A DNA stretch of 64,000 nucleotides from Gordonia sp. KTR9. Lineage in GTDB: Bacteria > Actinomycetota > Actinomycetes > Mycobacteriales > Mycobacteriaceae. The notes under the pieces were generated by a model, which saw only the letters and a list, made by a program, of their open reading frames with translations, had not been told where the DNA came from and did no database searches. Below are positions 9,022 through 20,474 of this stretch, one piece after another. Location: contig NC_018581.1 of the NCBI RefSeq assembly GCF_000143885.2, forward strand, positions 2,604,001 to 2,668,000. The letters are read 5' to 3'. Position 1 is the stretch's first letter; each line of letters begins with the position of its first letter. The translations under genes and the position numbers were made by a program.

Positions 9022-10043
9022 GGTCGTAGGGCCCGTCCGGTCAGATCGAGGAAGACGTCTTCGAGGCTGCGGGTCTCGACCCGGAGGTCGGTGGCCAGGA
9101 CGTTGATCTTGGCGCACCACGCCGTCACGGTCGCAAGCACCTGCGGCGTCATCGGACCGATCACGAGGTACGAACCGGGGGTGGCCTCGGTGCAGTGGTA
9201 TCCCTCCGGCAGGGCCAGCACCAGCATCGACAGATCGAGTCCGCGGGGAGCGGTGAAACGCAGTTCGTTCTCCGCGCCGGTGCTGGTGAGGTCGGCGGGT
9301 GTCCCGTCGGCGACGACCCGGCCGTGATCGATGATCGTCACGTGGTCGGCGAGTTCCTCGGCCTCGTCCATCAGATGCGTGGTCAGGAGCACCGATACGC
9401 CGTCGGCCCGCAGCCGGTCGATGAGTTCCCACACGACGAGCCGGGCGTGGGCGTCGAGCCCGGCGGTCGGCTCGTCGAGGAAGACCAGCTCTGGCCGGTT
9501 GACGACGGCGCACGCCAGCGCCAGGCGCTGTTGCTGCCCGCCGGACAGTCGCCGGTAGGACGTACGCCGCACCTCGGTCAGGCCGAGTGCGTCCAGAAGG
9601 AACTCGGGGTCGATGGGATCTGCCGCGTACGCCGCGACGAGGCGCAACATCTCCTCGGCACGCGCTCCCGGATAGGCGCCGCCGCCCTGGAGCATGACGC
9701 CGATGCGGCGCCGGAGTGCATCGTTGTCGGCGATGGGGTCGAGTCCCAGGACGCGGACGGTACCGGCGTCGGGCTCGGTGAATCCCTCGCAGATCTCGAC
9801 GGTGGTCGTCTTGCCCGCCCCGTTGGGCCCCAGGAGAGCCAGGATCTCGCCGCGTCGGAGCGTGAGGTCGAGCCGGTCGACGGCCGTACGGTCGCCGAAA
9901 CGTTTGACCAGGCCGCTGATCTCGACCGCGGGACCGGCGGAGTCCGACCGGTCCGCGGTCACCTCTCCGAAACCGGGATCGCGGAGCCGACGATCGTTCA
10001 CCCGATCGTCGTCGTTGATCTGCCGAGAGGTCGTGCTTCGCAC
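9018..10043 (-). CDS. ABC transporter ATP-binding protein (DrrA-like)
   Basis: Cytoplasmic ATPase partner of the permease downstream, 341 residues. Walker A LGPNGAGKTT (about residues 71-80), Q-loop region GVMLQGGGAYP, signature LSGGQQQRLALA, Walker B ELVFLDEPTAGLD and H-loop TTHLMDEAEEL are all intact, followed by a roughly 80-residue C-terminal domain as in antibiotic exporters. The start is uncertain: an in-frame GTG lies about 14 codons further in, and the conserved domain begins only near residue 40 (VEISGLVKRFG). Confidence 0.9.
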   Translation of the reverse strand: MRSTTSRQINDDDRVNDRRLRDPGFGEVTADRSDSAGPAVEISGLVKRFGDRTAVDRLDLTLRRGEILALLGPNGAGKTTTVEICEGFTEPDAGTVRVLGLDPIADNDALRRRIGVMLQGGGAYPGARAEEMLRLVAAYAADPIDPEFLLDALGLTEVRRTSYRRLSGGQQQRLALACAVVNRPELVFLDEPTAGLDAHARLVVWELIDRLRADGVSVLLTTHLMDEAEELADHVTIIDHGRVVADGTPADLTSTGAENELRFTAPRGLDLSMLVLALPEGYHCTEATPGSYLVIGPMTPQVLATVTAWCAKINVLATDLRVETRSLEDVFLDLTGRALRP

Positions 10044-10109
10044 ACAGGTCAGACTAGGCGCTCGGAGCCCAGGGACGAAAAACGGTGACCCGGCCCACCA
10101 CGCACGTCG

Positions 10110-11966
10110 TCATCGGCGCGTCGAGGCCGACCCGGCCGGCGTCTCGTCGTCATCCGGAGCGGACGTGCGCCGACGTCGGCGTCGCGGCGCGCGGTCCTCG
10201 AAGAACAGCGCGGTGAGGACCGCGACCATGATCACGCCGGCCAGAAGTCCTTGTGCCAGCACCACTCCGCTGGTGTTCGAACTCGTGGGCATCACCACGA
10301 TGGCGATGATCGCCGACGCGGCGATCGTCGAGATCCGGAACCAGGCGCCGGTCGCCCACGCGGCCAGCGGGATCACGGCCCACAGGAGGTACCAGGCCTG
10401 GACGAACGGGAAGAACAACACCACTGTGGCCATCGACACACCGAGCGCGCCGAGCGGATGGAGGCGGCCGCCGAGCGTGGCGAGCATCCACCGGACGATG
10501 AAGAGCGCGGCGACGAGCTGCGCGATCGGCCGGGCGACCTCGAGGATCGCCTGCGTGTGCTCACCGAGGCCCAGGGTCACCCCGATCCGCCCGGTGGTCA
10601 CCGACAGCAGCGTCGGCATCGACATCCAGGAGCGGACGATCTCACCCGTCGACAGCGTGCCGGTCCAGCCGAAGCCGAGCCCCGTGCCGAGGGAGATGGC
10701 CATCATCACGACGCCGAGGACCACCACGTAGAAGGCTGCGGACGCACTCAGCATGAGCACCGACCACCGCGACCGGCCCCACCATTCGCGGACCGGCGCG
10801 TGCCGGAGCGCGGGCAGGGTCGCGCCCCACCGCATGGCGAGGGCGATGCCGACGAAGCCCAGCGCGAGCATCGACGTGACCTTGATCATCGCCGACGCCG
10901 CGAGCACCGCGCCCCCGGCGATGAGCAACCAGCCCGCGCGGGTGGGGACGAGGGTGCCGGGTCTGCGGAGGCGTTCGGCGCCGTAGATCGCGCGGAAGCT
11001 CAACTCGAGACCGACGAGCATCAGCCCGAGCATCAGGGCCTCGTTGTGGATGCCGCCGACGAGATGCAGGATGACCAGCGGGTTCATCGCGCCGAGCCAC
11101 AGTGCGGCCACCGACGACACCCCGCATCGGCGGGCGAGCCGGGGGAGTGCCCACACGATGAGTGCCACACCGATCAGCGCGACGATGCGGTGCAGGAAGA
11201 TCGCGGCGGTGATGTTGTCGCCGGTGACCTTGGTGATGCCCTCGCCGATCCACAGGAAGAAGGGACCGTAGGGCGCCGGGGTGTCACGCCACAGGTTGGG
11301 TACCGACCGGGTCAGGATGTGGTCGACCCCGAGTCCCCGGACCGGGCTGACCGAGTACGGATCCATGCCGCGGGACGCGATCGCGCTCTGGGCGAGATAG
11401 GAGTAGATGTCCTTGCTGAGCAGCGGGGGCGCGACGATGATCGGGGCGATCCAGAGCATGAGGGTCCGGTCGGCCTGGCGGCGGCTCATACGGCGCTCTG
11501 GGCTCCGCCCGTGGCGCACCTCGACGCTGAACCGGCCGACCGCGAACCGCCCGAGCAGCAGCCATGCGACGACGAGGGTGATCGCGCCGCCGATGGACAG
11601 GGCGAGCGCGGTGCCGAACATCCGTGACGGCAACGACAGAACCCGCATCCCAGCCACCGGATTCTGCAGCACGGGTACTGCGCCGGTCCCGAGGGCACCG
11701 ATGAGGATGAGGACCGACCCGGTGGCACCGAACAGCTTGATGCGGCGGAGCCTGCGGGTCTCCTCGGCGTTGAGCGGCCCGACCTCGCGCTCGTCGTCGT
11801 GCAGGCGGGCGACGGTCTTGCCGTAGTCGCCGCGGGCGGTGTCGGCGGACGCGGCGTCGGCAGGGCGCTGTTTGCGCAGTCCGAGATAGTTCAGCACCGC
11901 CAGCAATCGCGTCCACACGAGTCCGAAGTAGTCCGGCACGCGGCGCGGAGCTGTGGTTTCGGGCAC
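10110..11966 (-). CDS. mptB: Polyprenol-phosphate-mannose alpha-(1->6)-mannosyltransferase, MptB-like
   Basis: GT-C family glycosyltransferase that elongates the mannan core of lipomannan and lipoarabinomannan with mannose from decaprenyl-phosphate mannose on the outer face of the plasma membrane. 618 residues, about 12-13 transmembrane helices, with the catalytic acidic loop PPLLSKDIYSYLAQSA in the first large outer loop and a conserved PYSVSPVRGLG segment. Length and position (next to sufR, as Rv1459c in M. tuberculosis) fit MptB. MptA paralogues are similar, so the exact step is inferred from context. A basic, disordered tail closes the protein. Confidence 0.82.
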   Translation of the reverse strand: MPETTAPRRVPDYFGLVWTRLLAVLNYLGLRKQRPADAASADTARGDYGKTVARLHDDEREVGPLNAEETRRLRRIKLFGATGSVLILIGALGTGAVPVLQNPVAGMRVLSLPSRMFGTALALSIGGAITLVVAWLLLGRFAVGRFSVEVRHGRSPERRMSRRQADRTLMLWIAPIIVAPPLLSKDIYSYLAQSAIASRGMDPYSVSPVRGLGVDHILTRSVPNLWRDTPAPYGPFFLWIGEGITKVTGDNITAAIFLHRIVALIGVALIVWALPRLARRCGVSSVAALWLGAMNPLVILHLVGGIHNEALMLGLMLVGLELSFRAIYGAERLRRPGTLVPTRAGWLLIAGGAVLAASAMIKVTSMLALGFVGIALAMRWGATLPALRHAPVREWWGRSRWSVLMLSASAAFYVVVLGVVMMAISLGTGLGFGWTGTLSTGEIVRSWMSMPTLLSVTTGRIGVTLGLGEHTQAILEVARPIAQLVAALFIVRWMLATLGGRLHPLGALGVSMATVVLFFPFVQAWYLLWAVIPLAAWATGAWFRISTIAASAIIAIVVMPTSSNTSGVVLAQGLLAGVIMVAVLTALFFEDRAPRRRRRRTSAPDDDETPAGSASTRR

Positions 11967-12052
11967 ACGACGACTGTAATCGGCGGACGTGGGGGCCTCA
12001 CGACCCCCTGCGATTAGGGCACCCTTGCTGGCAGCTGGGAAGCAATTACGTC

Positions 12053-12067
12053 ACACTCGTGTTGTGA
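12053..12067. promoter_or_regulatory. SufR operator (ACACT-N5-TGTGA)
   Basis: ACACTCGTGTTGTGA matches exactly the ACACT-N5-TGTGA inverted repeat described for M. tuberculosis SufR (Rv1460) at the suf promoter. It overlaps the presumed sufR start (GTG at 12064), so bound repressor would cover the transcription start. A weak -10-like TTACGT lies just upstream at 12046-12051. Confidence 0.8.
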
Positions 12068-12924
12068 AAACCATGCGGAACGATGTTGTGCTGTCGTCAG
12101 ACAGCTCCGGCGCCGTGCCATCCGCTGGTACCGGCGCCACGACGACCGGTGGTGCCGACCCGCACCACGACGGTCAGACCCGTGAGGCCGTGGTCACCTT
12201 GCTCGTCGAGGACGGCCCGCTCACCGCGGGCGAGATCGGCGAGCGCCTCGGGATCTCCGCGGCGGGTGTCCGACGTCACCTCGATGCCCTCGAAGGCGCG
12301 GGGGACATCGAGGTCGCCTCTCCGGGATTCGGCCAGCGCGGTCGCGGCCGGCCGGCGAAGTACTTTCAGCTCACCGCTTCCGGACGCGGCAAGATGCGCC
12401 ACGCCTACGACGATCTGGCCGGCGCGGCGATGCGCAAGCTCCGCGACCTCGGCGGATCCGACGCGGTCACCGAGTTCGCCCGCGAGCGAGTCGAACGCAT
12501 CGTGGCCGGCGTCCGTCCCAACACCGACCCGGTGACGGTGGCGGACACGGTCGAGGAGATCGCCGACGCGCTCACCAGCGCCGGATACTCCACCAACACC
12601 CGGCAGGTGGGCACCGGCCTGCAGATCTGTCAGCACCACTGCCCGGTGGCGCACGTCGCCACCGAGTTCCCGGAGCTGTGTGAGGCGGAGACCGCGGTCT
12701 TCACCGAACTCCTCGGCACGCATGTGCAGCGCCTGGCGACCATCGCCAACGGTGACTGCGCCTGCACGACACACGTGCCGATCCACCCGCCGCCGGGCGG
12801 GACCACCGACGAGAGACCCGATCGATCCGGGGCCGTCGCGGTGTCCGATACGCAGCCCGTATCGCGCCGCGCCACCCCGATTCCCACCCCGACCGCCACG
12901 ACAACCCGAAAGGCCACGCGATGA
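12064..12924 (+). CDS. sufR: SufR, Fe-S-sensing transcriptional repressor of the suf operon
   Basis: Winged-helix (ArsR/MarR-like) repressor that uses a 4Fe-4S cluster to tune Fe-S assembly. About 286 residues. The DNA-binding domain is [25 protein letters not shown]. Cluster-ligand cysteines are visible in the C-terminal half: [18 protein letters not shown] and DCACTTH. The extreme C-terminus is Pro/Thr-rich and probably disordered. I place the start at the GTG at 12064; the ATG at 12073 is possible. No Shine-Dalgarno is seen, and the operator overlaps this point, so the transcript is probably (near-)leaderless. Its stop overlaps the sufB start by 4 bp (ATGA), making it the first gene of the operon. 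Confidence 0.92.
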   Translation: MKTMRNDVVLSSDSSGAVPSAGTGATTTGGADPHHDGQTREAVVTLLVEDGPLTAGEIGERLGISAAGVRRHLDALEGAGDIEVASPGFGQRGRGRPAKYFQLTASGRGKMRHAYDDLAGAAMRKLRDLGGSDAVTEFARERVERIVAGVRPNTDPVTVADTVEEIADALTSAGYSTNTRQVGTGLQICQHHCPVAHVATEFPELCEAETAVFTELLGTHVQRLATIANGDCACTTHVPIHPPPGGTTDERPDRSGAVAVSDTQPVSRRATPIPTPTATTTRKATR

Positions 12925-14372
12925 CTGTCACCGATCCGGCCGCCACCCCGACCCCAGCGGCGCCCCTCACGCAAGAGGAGACGATCGCCGCCCTCGGCAA
13001 GTACGGCTACGGCTGGGCCGACTCCGACGTCGCGGGCGCGAGCGCCAAGCGCGGGCTGTCCCCGGCGGTCGTCGCCGACATCTCGGCGAAGAAGAGCGAG
13101 CCCGAGTGGATGCTCGAGCAGCGCCTCAAGGCACTCAAGATCTTCGACAAGAAGCCGATGCCGGGCTGGGGCGCGGGGCTCGAGGGCATCGACTTCGACA
13201 ACATCAAGTACTTCGTGCGGTCCAGCGAGAAGCAGGCCGCCACGTGGGACGACCTGCCCGAGGACATCAAGAACACCTACGACAAGCTCGGCATCCCCGA
13301 GGCGGAGAAGCAGCGTCTGGTCTCCGGCGTCGCGGCGCAGTACGAGTCCGAGGTCGTGTACCACTCGATCCGCGAGGACCTCGAGAAGCAGGGTGTCATC
13401 TTCCTCGACACCGACACCGCGCTCAAGGAGCACCCGGAGATCTTCCAGCAGTACTTCGGGACCGTCATCCCGGCCGGTGACAACAAGTTCTCCGCGCTCA
13501 ACACCGCGGTCTGGTCGGGCGGCTCGTTCATCTACGTGCCGCCGGGTGTCCACGTCGACATCCCGCTGCAGGCCTACTTCCGGATCAACACCGAGAACAT
13601 GGGCCAGTTCGAGCGCACGCTGATCATCGTCGACGAGGGTGCCTATGTGCACTACGTCGAGGGTTGTACCGCGCCGATCTACAAGACCGACTCGCTGCAC
13701 TCGGCAGTCGTCGAGATCATCGTGAAGAAGGGCGGCCGCTGCCGGTACACGACCATCCAGAACTGGTCGAACAACGTCTACAACCTGGTGACCAAGCGCG
13801 CCAAGGCCGAGGCCGGCGCCACGATGGAGTGGGTCGACGGCAACATCGGCTCCAAGGTCACCATGAAGTACCCGGCGGTCTGGCTGACCGGTGAGCACGC
13901 CAAGGGCGAGGTCCTCTCGGTCGCGTTCGCAGGTCCCGGCCAGCACCAGGACACCGGATCGAAGATGGTCCACCTGGCGCCGAACACCTCGAGCAACATC
14001 GTCTCCAAGTCGGTGGCGCGGGGCGGTGGCCGCGCGTCCTACCGCGGCCTGATCAAGATCAACAACGGTGCTCACGGCAGCCGGTCGACAGTGAAATGTG
14101 ATGCGCTGCTGGTGGACACGATCTCCCGCAGTGACACCTACCCCTACGTCGACATCCGCGAGGACGATGTGACGATGGGCCACGAGGCGACCGTCTCGAA
14201 GGTCAGCGACGATCAGCTCTTCTATCTGATGAGTCGTGGCCTGACCGAGGACGAGGCGATGGCCATGGTCGTTCGCGGCTTCGTCGAACCGATCGCCAAG
14301 GAACTCCCGATGGAATACGCGCTCGAGCTCAACCGCCTGATCGAGCTCCAGATGGAAGGAGCTGTCGGCTGA
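12921..14372 (+). CDS. sufB: Fe-S cluster assembly scaffold SufB
   Basis: Scaffold subunit of the SufBC2D complex on which nascent Fe-S clusters form. 483 residues, full length. Conserved blocks include YVRSSEK-type [16 protein letters not shown], the [23 protein letters not shown] beta-helix segment and the C-terminal [25 protein letters not shown]. No intein is present, unlike M. tuberculosis SufB (Rv1461), which carries one. Its TGA shares one base with the sufD ATG. Confidence 0.97.
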   Translation: MTVTDPAATPTPAAPLTQEETIAALGKYGYGWADSDVAGASAKRGLSPAVVADISAKKSEPEWMLEQRLKALKIFDKKPMPGWGAGLEGIDFDNIKYFVRSSEKQAATWDDLPEDIKNTYDKLGIPEAEKQRLVSGVAAQYESEVVYHSIREDLEKQGVIFLDTDTALKEHPEIFQQYFGTVIPAGDNKFSALNTAVWSGGSFIYVPPGVHVDIPLQAYFRINTENMGQFERTLIIVDEGAYVHYVEGCTAPIYKTDSLHSAVVEIIVKKGGRCRYTTIQNWSNNVYNLVTKRAKAEAGATMEWVDGNIGSKVTMKYPAVWLTGEHAKGEVLSVAFAGPGQHQDTGSKMVHLAPNTSSNIVSKSVARGGGRASYRGLIKINNGAHGSRSTVKCDALLVDTISRSDTYPYVDIREDDVTMGHEATVSKVSDDQLFYLMSRGLTEDEAMAMVVRGFVEPIAKELPMEYALELNRLIELQMEGAVG

Positions 14373-15559
14373 TGGCCGATCCCACACTCCCCGTGTCCAC
14401 CCCCGGCTCCCAGGCGCCCGTCGTCAACAAGGGGGAGCTGTTCACCTCGTTCGACGTGAACGCCTTCGAGGTGCCGAGTCCCCGGGAGGAGGCCTGGCGG
14501 TTCACCCCGTTCCGTCGTCTCCGTGGTCTGCACGACGGTTCCGCGGTACGCACCGCGGAGGCGAACGTGGAGGTGACCGGGCTTGCCGACGGTGTGACCG
14601 TCGAGACCGTCGGTCGCGACGACAAGCGACTCGGCGATGGCGGTGTGCCGTTCGACCGTGTCGCCGCGCAGGCTTATTCGTCGTTCACGCAGGCGACCGT
14701 GGTGACCGTCGGCCGCGAGGTCGAACTCGCCGAGCCGGTCACTGTCACGGTCACCGGCCCCGGTGAGGGCGAAACCGGCTTCGGCCACACCCAGGTCCGT
14801 CTGGAGGCGTTCGCCCGCGCAGTCGTCGTCCTCGACCAGAGGGGCAGCGGAACGTACGCGGAGAACGTCGAGTTCGTCGTCGGCGACAGCGCGGCCCTGA
14901 CCGTCGTGAACATCCACGACTGGGCAGACGACGCCGTTCATGTCGCGACACACCACGTGCGCGCGGGTCGCGATTCCGTGGTGCGGCACTTCGCGATCAG
15001 CTTCGGCGGCAACCTGGTTCGCCTGTCGCCGATCGTCCACTACGACGCACCGGGTGGTGACGTCGAGTTGTGGGGTCTGTACTTCGCCGACGCCGGCCAG
15101 CACCTCGAGCAGCGTCTTCTCGTCGACCACAGTCAGCCGCACTGCCGCTCGAACGTGGTCTACAAGGGTGCGCTGCAGGGCGACACCTCCGGTGATCGGA
15201 CCCGCGAGGCCCACACCGTGTGGGTGGGCGATGTGCTGATCCGCGCGGAGGCCGAGGGCACCGACACCTTCGAACTCAATCGCAACCTGGTGCTCACCGA
15301 CAATGCGCGCGCCGACTCGGTGCCCAACCTCGAGATCGAGACCGGCGAGATCGTCGGCGCCGGACACGCCAGTGCCACCGGACGATTCGACGACGAGCAG
15401 CTGTTCTACCTGCAGGCGCGCGGCATCCCCGAGGATCAGGCGCGTCGACTGGTGATCCGCGGCTTCTTCGGCGAGGTGATCGCCAAGATCGGCGTGCCGG
15501 AGCTCCGCGAACGCCTGTCCGCAGCTGTCGAGCGAGAGCTCGAGCTCGCCGACGCCTGA
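14372..15559 (+). CDS. sufD: Fe-S cluster assembly protein SufD
   Basis: Paralogue of SufB in the SufBC2D scaffold, needed for iron entry. 395 residues. The C-terminal DDEQLFYLQARGIPEDQARRLVIRGFFGEVIAKI closely matches the family, and the conserved histidine-bearing VDHSQPHCRSNVVYKG is present. The start codon overlaps the sufB stop by 1 bp, which suggests coupled translation at a fixed ratio. Confidence 0.95.
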   Translation: MADPTLPVSTPGSQAPVVNKGELFTSFDVNAFEVPSPREEAWRFTPFRRLRGLHDGSAVRTAEANVEVTGLADGVTVETVGRDDKRLGDGGVPFDRVAAQAYSSFTQATVVTVGREVELAEPVTVTVTGPGEGETGFGHTQVRLEAFARAVVVLDQRGSGTYAENVEFVVGDSAALTVVNIHDWADDAVHVATHHVRAGRDSVVRHFAISFGGNLVRLSPIVHYDAPGGDVELWGLYFADAGQHLEQRLLVDHSQPHCRSNVVYKGALQGDTSGDRTREAHTVWVGDVLIRAEAEGTDTFELNRNLVLTDNARADSVPNLEIETGEIVGAGHASATGRFDDEQLFYLQARGIPEDQARRLVIRGFFGEVIAKIGVPELRERLSAAVERELELADA

Positions 15560-15610
15560 CCGCATTGCGCGCCGGACCACGAACATTCCACAGCCTGAGA
15601 AAGAACACAC

Positions 15611-17718
<2,108 letters not shown>

Positions 17719-17721
17719 GCC

Positions 17722-18189
17722 ATGCGGATGGAACAGATGTACCAGGAAGTGATCCTCGATCACTACAAACATCCGCACGGCCGCGGACTCCGTGAGCCGT
17801 TCGGCACCGAGGTCCATCACGTCAACCCGACCTGCGGTGACGAGGTGACCCTACGCGTCGCGGTGTCCGAGGACGGCTCCCGGATCGACGACGTCTCCTA
17901 TGACGGGCAGGGGTGTTCGATCTCGCAGGCGTCGACGTCGGTGCTGCACGATCTGATCGTCGGCCGCCCGGTCGGGGAAGCCCTGGCCACCGTCGAGTCG
18001 TTCAGCTCCATGATGACCTCACGCGGTAAGGACGCCGGGGACGAGGACGTCATCGGCGACGGGATCGCCTTCGCCGGGGTGAGCAAGTACCCGGCGCGCG
18101 TCAAGTGCGCACTCCTGGGCTGGATGGCCTTCAAGGACGCACTCGCGCAGACGATGGACAGCCACGAGACACGAGCGGAGACAGCATGA
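17722..18189 (+). CDS. sufU: Zinc-dependent sulfurtransferase SufU
   Basis: IscU-like protein that in Gram-positive bacteria accepts sulfur from SufS through a zinc-bound cysteine. 155 residues. The three ligand cysteines are in NPTCGDEV, GQGCSISQAS and RVKCALLGWMAF, with the conserved Asp in the TCGDE segment. The GKDAGDEDVIGDGIAF insertion is typical of SufU rather than IscU. It follows sufS by 3 bp, and its stop overlaps the sufT start (ATGA). Confidence 0.95.
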   Translation: MRMEQMYQEVILDHYKHPHGRGLREPFGTEVHHVNPTCGDEVTLRVAVSEDGSRIDDVSYDGQGCSISQASTSVLHDLIVGRPVGEALATVESFSSMMTSRGKDAGDEDVIGDGIAFAGVSKYPARVKCALLGWMAFKDALAQTMDSHETRAETA

Positions 18190-18611
18190 CTGACGACACA
18201 GTGACCACCGATACGGTCACCACCGAGACAGCGACCACCGAGACAGCGACCACCGACACCGGCGTGACGGGCACACCCCCGGCACCGGCGACCTCGCTGC
18301 CGGCCATCGAGGACGTCGAGGAGGCCATGCGCGACGTGGTGGATCCCGAGCTGGGCATCAACGTCGTCGACCTCGGGCTGGTCTACGGAATAGAGGTGAC
18401 CGACGACGCGGTCGCGAAGATCGACATGACCCTCACCTCGGCGGCCTGCCCGCTGACCGACGTGATCGAGGACCAGTCCCGCGGGGCACTGGTCAGCAGT
18501 GGTCTGTGCACCGAGTTGGAGATCAACTGGGTCTGGCTGCCGCCGTGGGGCCCCGACAAGATCACCGACGACGGTCGCGAGCAGTTGCGCGCCCTGGGCT
18601 TCACCGTCTAG
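18186..18611 (+). CDS. sufT: SufT, DUF59/MIP18-type Fe-S maturation factor
   Basis: Small accessory protein of Fe-S cluster maturation. 141 residues. The DUF59 core is EEAMRDVVDPELGINVVDLGLVYGIEV followed by TLTSAACPLTDVIEDQ, which carries the conserved cysteine. The first 35 residues are unusual: a Thr-rich low-complexity leader made of four TT(D/E)T(V/A/G) pentapeptide units, encoded partly by perfect 15-bp DNA repeats. Last gene of the suf operon, followed 23 bp later by a strong terminator. Confidence 0.92.
   Translation: MTDDTVTTDTVTTETATTETATTDTGVTGTPPAPATSLPAIEDVEEAMRDVVDPELGINVVDLGLVYGIEVTDDAVAKIDMTLTSAACPLTDVIEDQSRGALVSSGLCTELEINWVWLPPWGPDKITDDGREQLRALGFTV
18219..18248 (+). repeat. 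15-bp tandem repeat inside sufT
   Basis: Two perfect copies of ACCACCGAGACAGCG (18219-18233, 18234-18248), with degenerate copies on both sides. The unit is a multiple of three, so copy-number change keeps the frame and only alters the Thr-rich leader. Confidence 0.85.
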
Positions 18612-18634
18612 CCGACGGTCGGGAACTCCCACGC

Positions 18635-18678
18635 GCCGGCACTCGGGTCACCATCGGTGACCGGGTGCCGGCGTTTTT
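18635..18678 (+). terminator. Strong Rho-independent terminator of the suf operon
   Basis: Stem GCCGGCACTCGGGTCACC (18635-18652), loop ATC, then GGTGACCGGGTGCCGGC (18656-18672) with one mismatch, followed by GTTTTT. It is the longest suf-related hairpin and directly follows sufT. Confidence 0.92.
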
Positions 18679-18714
18679 CCGATCATGGTGCTGGGCGTGC
18701 GAGGAGTTGATCGC

Positions 18715-19107
18715 ATGAGACGTTTCGAGTCGCGAGTCGAGCGGATGATCCGCGAGGCAACCGAACGCGGCGAGTTCGACAATCTGCCGGGCGCGGGCAA
18801 GCCGCTCGATCTCACCGACAGTGACGACCCCGACTGGTGGGTCAAACGCAAGATCCGCGACGAGAACCTGGACTCGTCGGCGCTGCTTCCCGCGCCGCTG
18901 CAATTGCGCCGGGAGGCGCAGGACTTCCCGGAGTCGTTGCGCGACATCGCCGACGAGGCGGCGGTCCGTGACATCCTCGTCGACTTCAATCGCCGTGTGC
19001 GCGAAGCACATCTCGCGTCGCGCCAGATCGCGCTGCCGCACAGTGTCGTCGCGCACACCGTTGACGTCGACGACATGATCAGGCGCTGGCGGGCATTGCG
19101 GCGCTGA
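18715..19107 (+). CDS. DUF1992 (DnaJC28-like) family protein
   Basis: 130 residues. The DUF1992 signature is clear: VERMIREATERGEFDNLPGAGKPLDL, then WWVKRKIRDENL. The family (bacterial YhdN-like proteins and the C-terminal part of human DNAJC28) has no settled biochemical function. GAGGAG lies 8 bp before the ATG at 18715; an ATG 30 bp upstream lacks a ribosome site. It stands alone between the suf terminator and an iron-box promoter. Confidence 0.85.
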   Translation: MRRFESRVERMIREATERGEFDNLPGAGKPLDLTDSDDPDWWVKRKIRDENLDSSALLPAPLQLRREAQDFPESLRDIADEAAVRDILVDFNRRVREAHLASRQIALPHSVVAHTVDVDDMIRRWRALRR

Positions 19108-19133
19108 TCGTTAGTGCCCGGGATGCCAGGATT

Positions 19134-19152
19134 TGAGGTTAGCCTAACCTGC
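19134..19152. promoter_or_regulatory. DtxR/IdeR-type iron box
   Basis: TGAGGTTAGCCTAACCTGC matches the 19-bp IdeR consensus TTAGGTTAGSCTAACCTAA at 16 of 19 positions, with a perfect core palindrome AGGTTAGCCTAACCT. It lies 60 bp upstream of the acyltransferase start at 19213. Confidence 0.82.
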
Positions 19153-19212
19153 ATGCTAGCTTCGCCTCAGGAGCTGCGCGGGTAGCTCACTGGGGAGCGA
19201 AGGCAGGGGCCG

Positions 19213-20451
19213 GTGGCAGTCGCAGTCGGTGCCGCGCGCGATGATCAGCCCGCCGTTTCCAGACACCTTCGCAGTCCCGTCGTGCAGGGCCTGCGCGCGG
19301 TCGCGGTTCTGGTGGTCATCCTCGACCATGTCGGAATGCCCGGTTTCCCAGGCGGTTTCATCGGCGTCGACGTCTTCTTCGTGATCTCCGGGTATGTCAT
19401 CACCCAGATGCTCCTGCGGCGGTCCACCGAATCGCGCGGCGCCTGGTTCCTCGGTTTCTACGCCGCACGTGCGCGACGTATCGTGCCCGCGGCGACCCTG
19501 GTGATCGTTCTCACCGTCATCGCGACATTCGAGTTCACGAACTTCGTCCGGGGCGCCCGGGTGTTGCCGGACGCGACGGCCGCGTCGCTGTTCCTCGCGA
19601 ACTTCCACTTCATCGAGACCGGGTCCGACTATGCCCGGCTCGGCGCCGATCCGTCACCGCTGCAGCACTATTGGTCGCTGGCCGTCGAAGAGCAGTTCTA
19701 TCTGGTCTGGCCGGCGCTGATGATCGTGGCGATCGGCATCGCCGCCCGGACGAGCCGGGTGACGTTGCGACAGTTGCTGTTCGCTCTTCTGATCGTGCTT
19801 GCGGTGGCCGCCTACCTCTACTCGATCGTGCTGACACCGGTCAACGGGACCGAGGCCTTCTTCTCGCCGTTCACCCGTGCCTGGGAGCTCGCGGTCGGCT
19901 GTCTGCTCGCCGTCGCGGGCCCGTGGTTGATGAACGCTGTCGCGGATCGGCCGGTCGTGGCCGCCGGGCTCGGCTGGGCCGGGTTCGCGGCCATCGCGTG
20001 GTCGGTCGTGGCCCTGGACGGCACCGACGGTTTCCCGGGGTGGGTCGCCGTCGTCCCGGTGTTCGGCACGGCCGCGTTGCTGATCGCCGGAATGTGCTGT
20101 CGCGGCACGGTTCCCGTGTCGGTGCTGGGCACCCGCGTGCTGGTCTACCTCGGGAACATCTCGTACTCGCTCTACCTCGTGCACTGGCCGCTGTTCACCC
20201 TCACCGCCGCCCGTATCGGCGCCGACTTCACGCTGCCGATGCAGCTGCTCCTCGTCGGTGTGACCGTCGTGTGTGCGGCGGTCATGTACCACGCGTTCGA
20301 GAACCCGATCCGCCGGTCGCGCGGACTCGCCGGCCGGCCGTGGTGGAGCCTGGCCGTCATCCCGGTGAGCATCGCGGTCGTGTTCGCGGTCGCAGCATTC
20401 GAGCGCTACCGATGGGCGCTCCCCGTTCCCCTTGTCCAACAACTGTTCTGA
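19213..20451 (+). CDS. Membrane acyltransferase, acyltransferase-3 family
   Basis: 412 residues with about ten transmembrane helices. Family motifs: VVILDHVGMPGFPGGFIGVDVFFVISGYVIT (catalytic-type His), RARRIVPAATL, WSLAVEEQFYLVWP and NISYSLYLVHWPLF. Members O-acylate cell-envelope polysaccharides or other exported molecules. Usual OafA-type relatives are about 650-700 residues because a periplasmic SGNH domain is fused at the C-terminus; here that domain is a separate lipoprotein gene 23 bp downstream. The start is the GTG at 19213, but the conserved region begins near residue 20. The iron box upstream suggests induction in low iron. Confidence 0.85.
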   Translation: MAVAVGAARDDQPAVSRHLRSPVVQGLRAVAVLVVILDHVGMPGFPGGFIGVDVFFVISGYVITQMLLRRSTESRGAWFLGFYAARARRIVPAATLVIVLTVIATFEFTNFVRGARVLPDATAASLFLANFHFIETGSDYARLGADPSPLQHYWSLAVEEQFYLVWPALMIVAIGIAARTSRVTLRQLLFALLIVLAVAAYLYSIVLTPVNGTEAFFSPFTRAWELAVGCLLAVAGPWLMNAVADRPVVAAGLGWAGFAAIAWSVVALDGTDGFPGWVAVVPVFGTAALLIAGMCCRGTVPVSVLGTRVLVYLGNISYSLYLVHWPLFTLTAARIGADFTLPMQLLLVGVTVVCAAVMYHAFENPIRRSRGLAGRPWWSLAVIPVSIAVVFAVAAFERYRWALPVPLVQQLF

Positions 20452-20474
20452 GAGTTTCACGAAAGGGTCAGCGG

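Noticed and set aside
12001..12052. A -35/-10 pair TTGCTG and AATTAC for sufR
   Set aside because: Spacing is only 13 bp, too short for a normal sigma-70-type promoter; kept only as a weak hint in the operator entry.
12921..14372. Intein in sufB, as in M. tuberculosis
   Set aside because: The 483-residue frame is continuous with conserved SufB sequence and has no Cys-led splicing insert.
19108..19212. Possible small RNA or leader gene before the acyltransferase
   Set aside because: The palindrome is explained by the iron box; no T-tract hairpin or conserved fold was seen.
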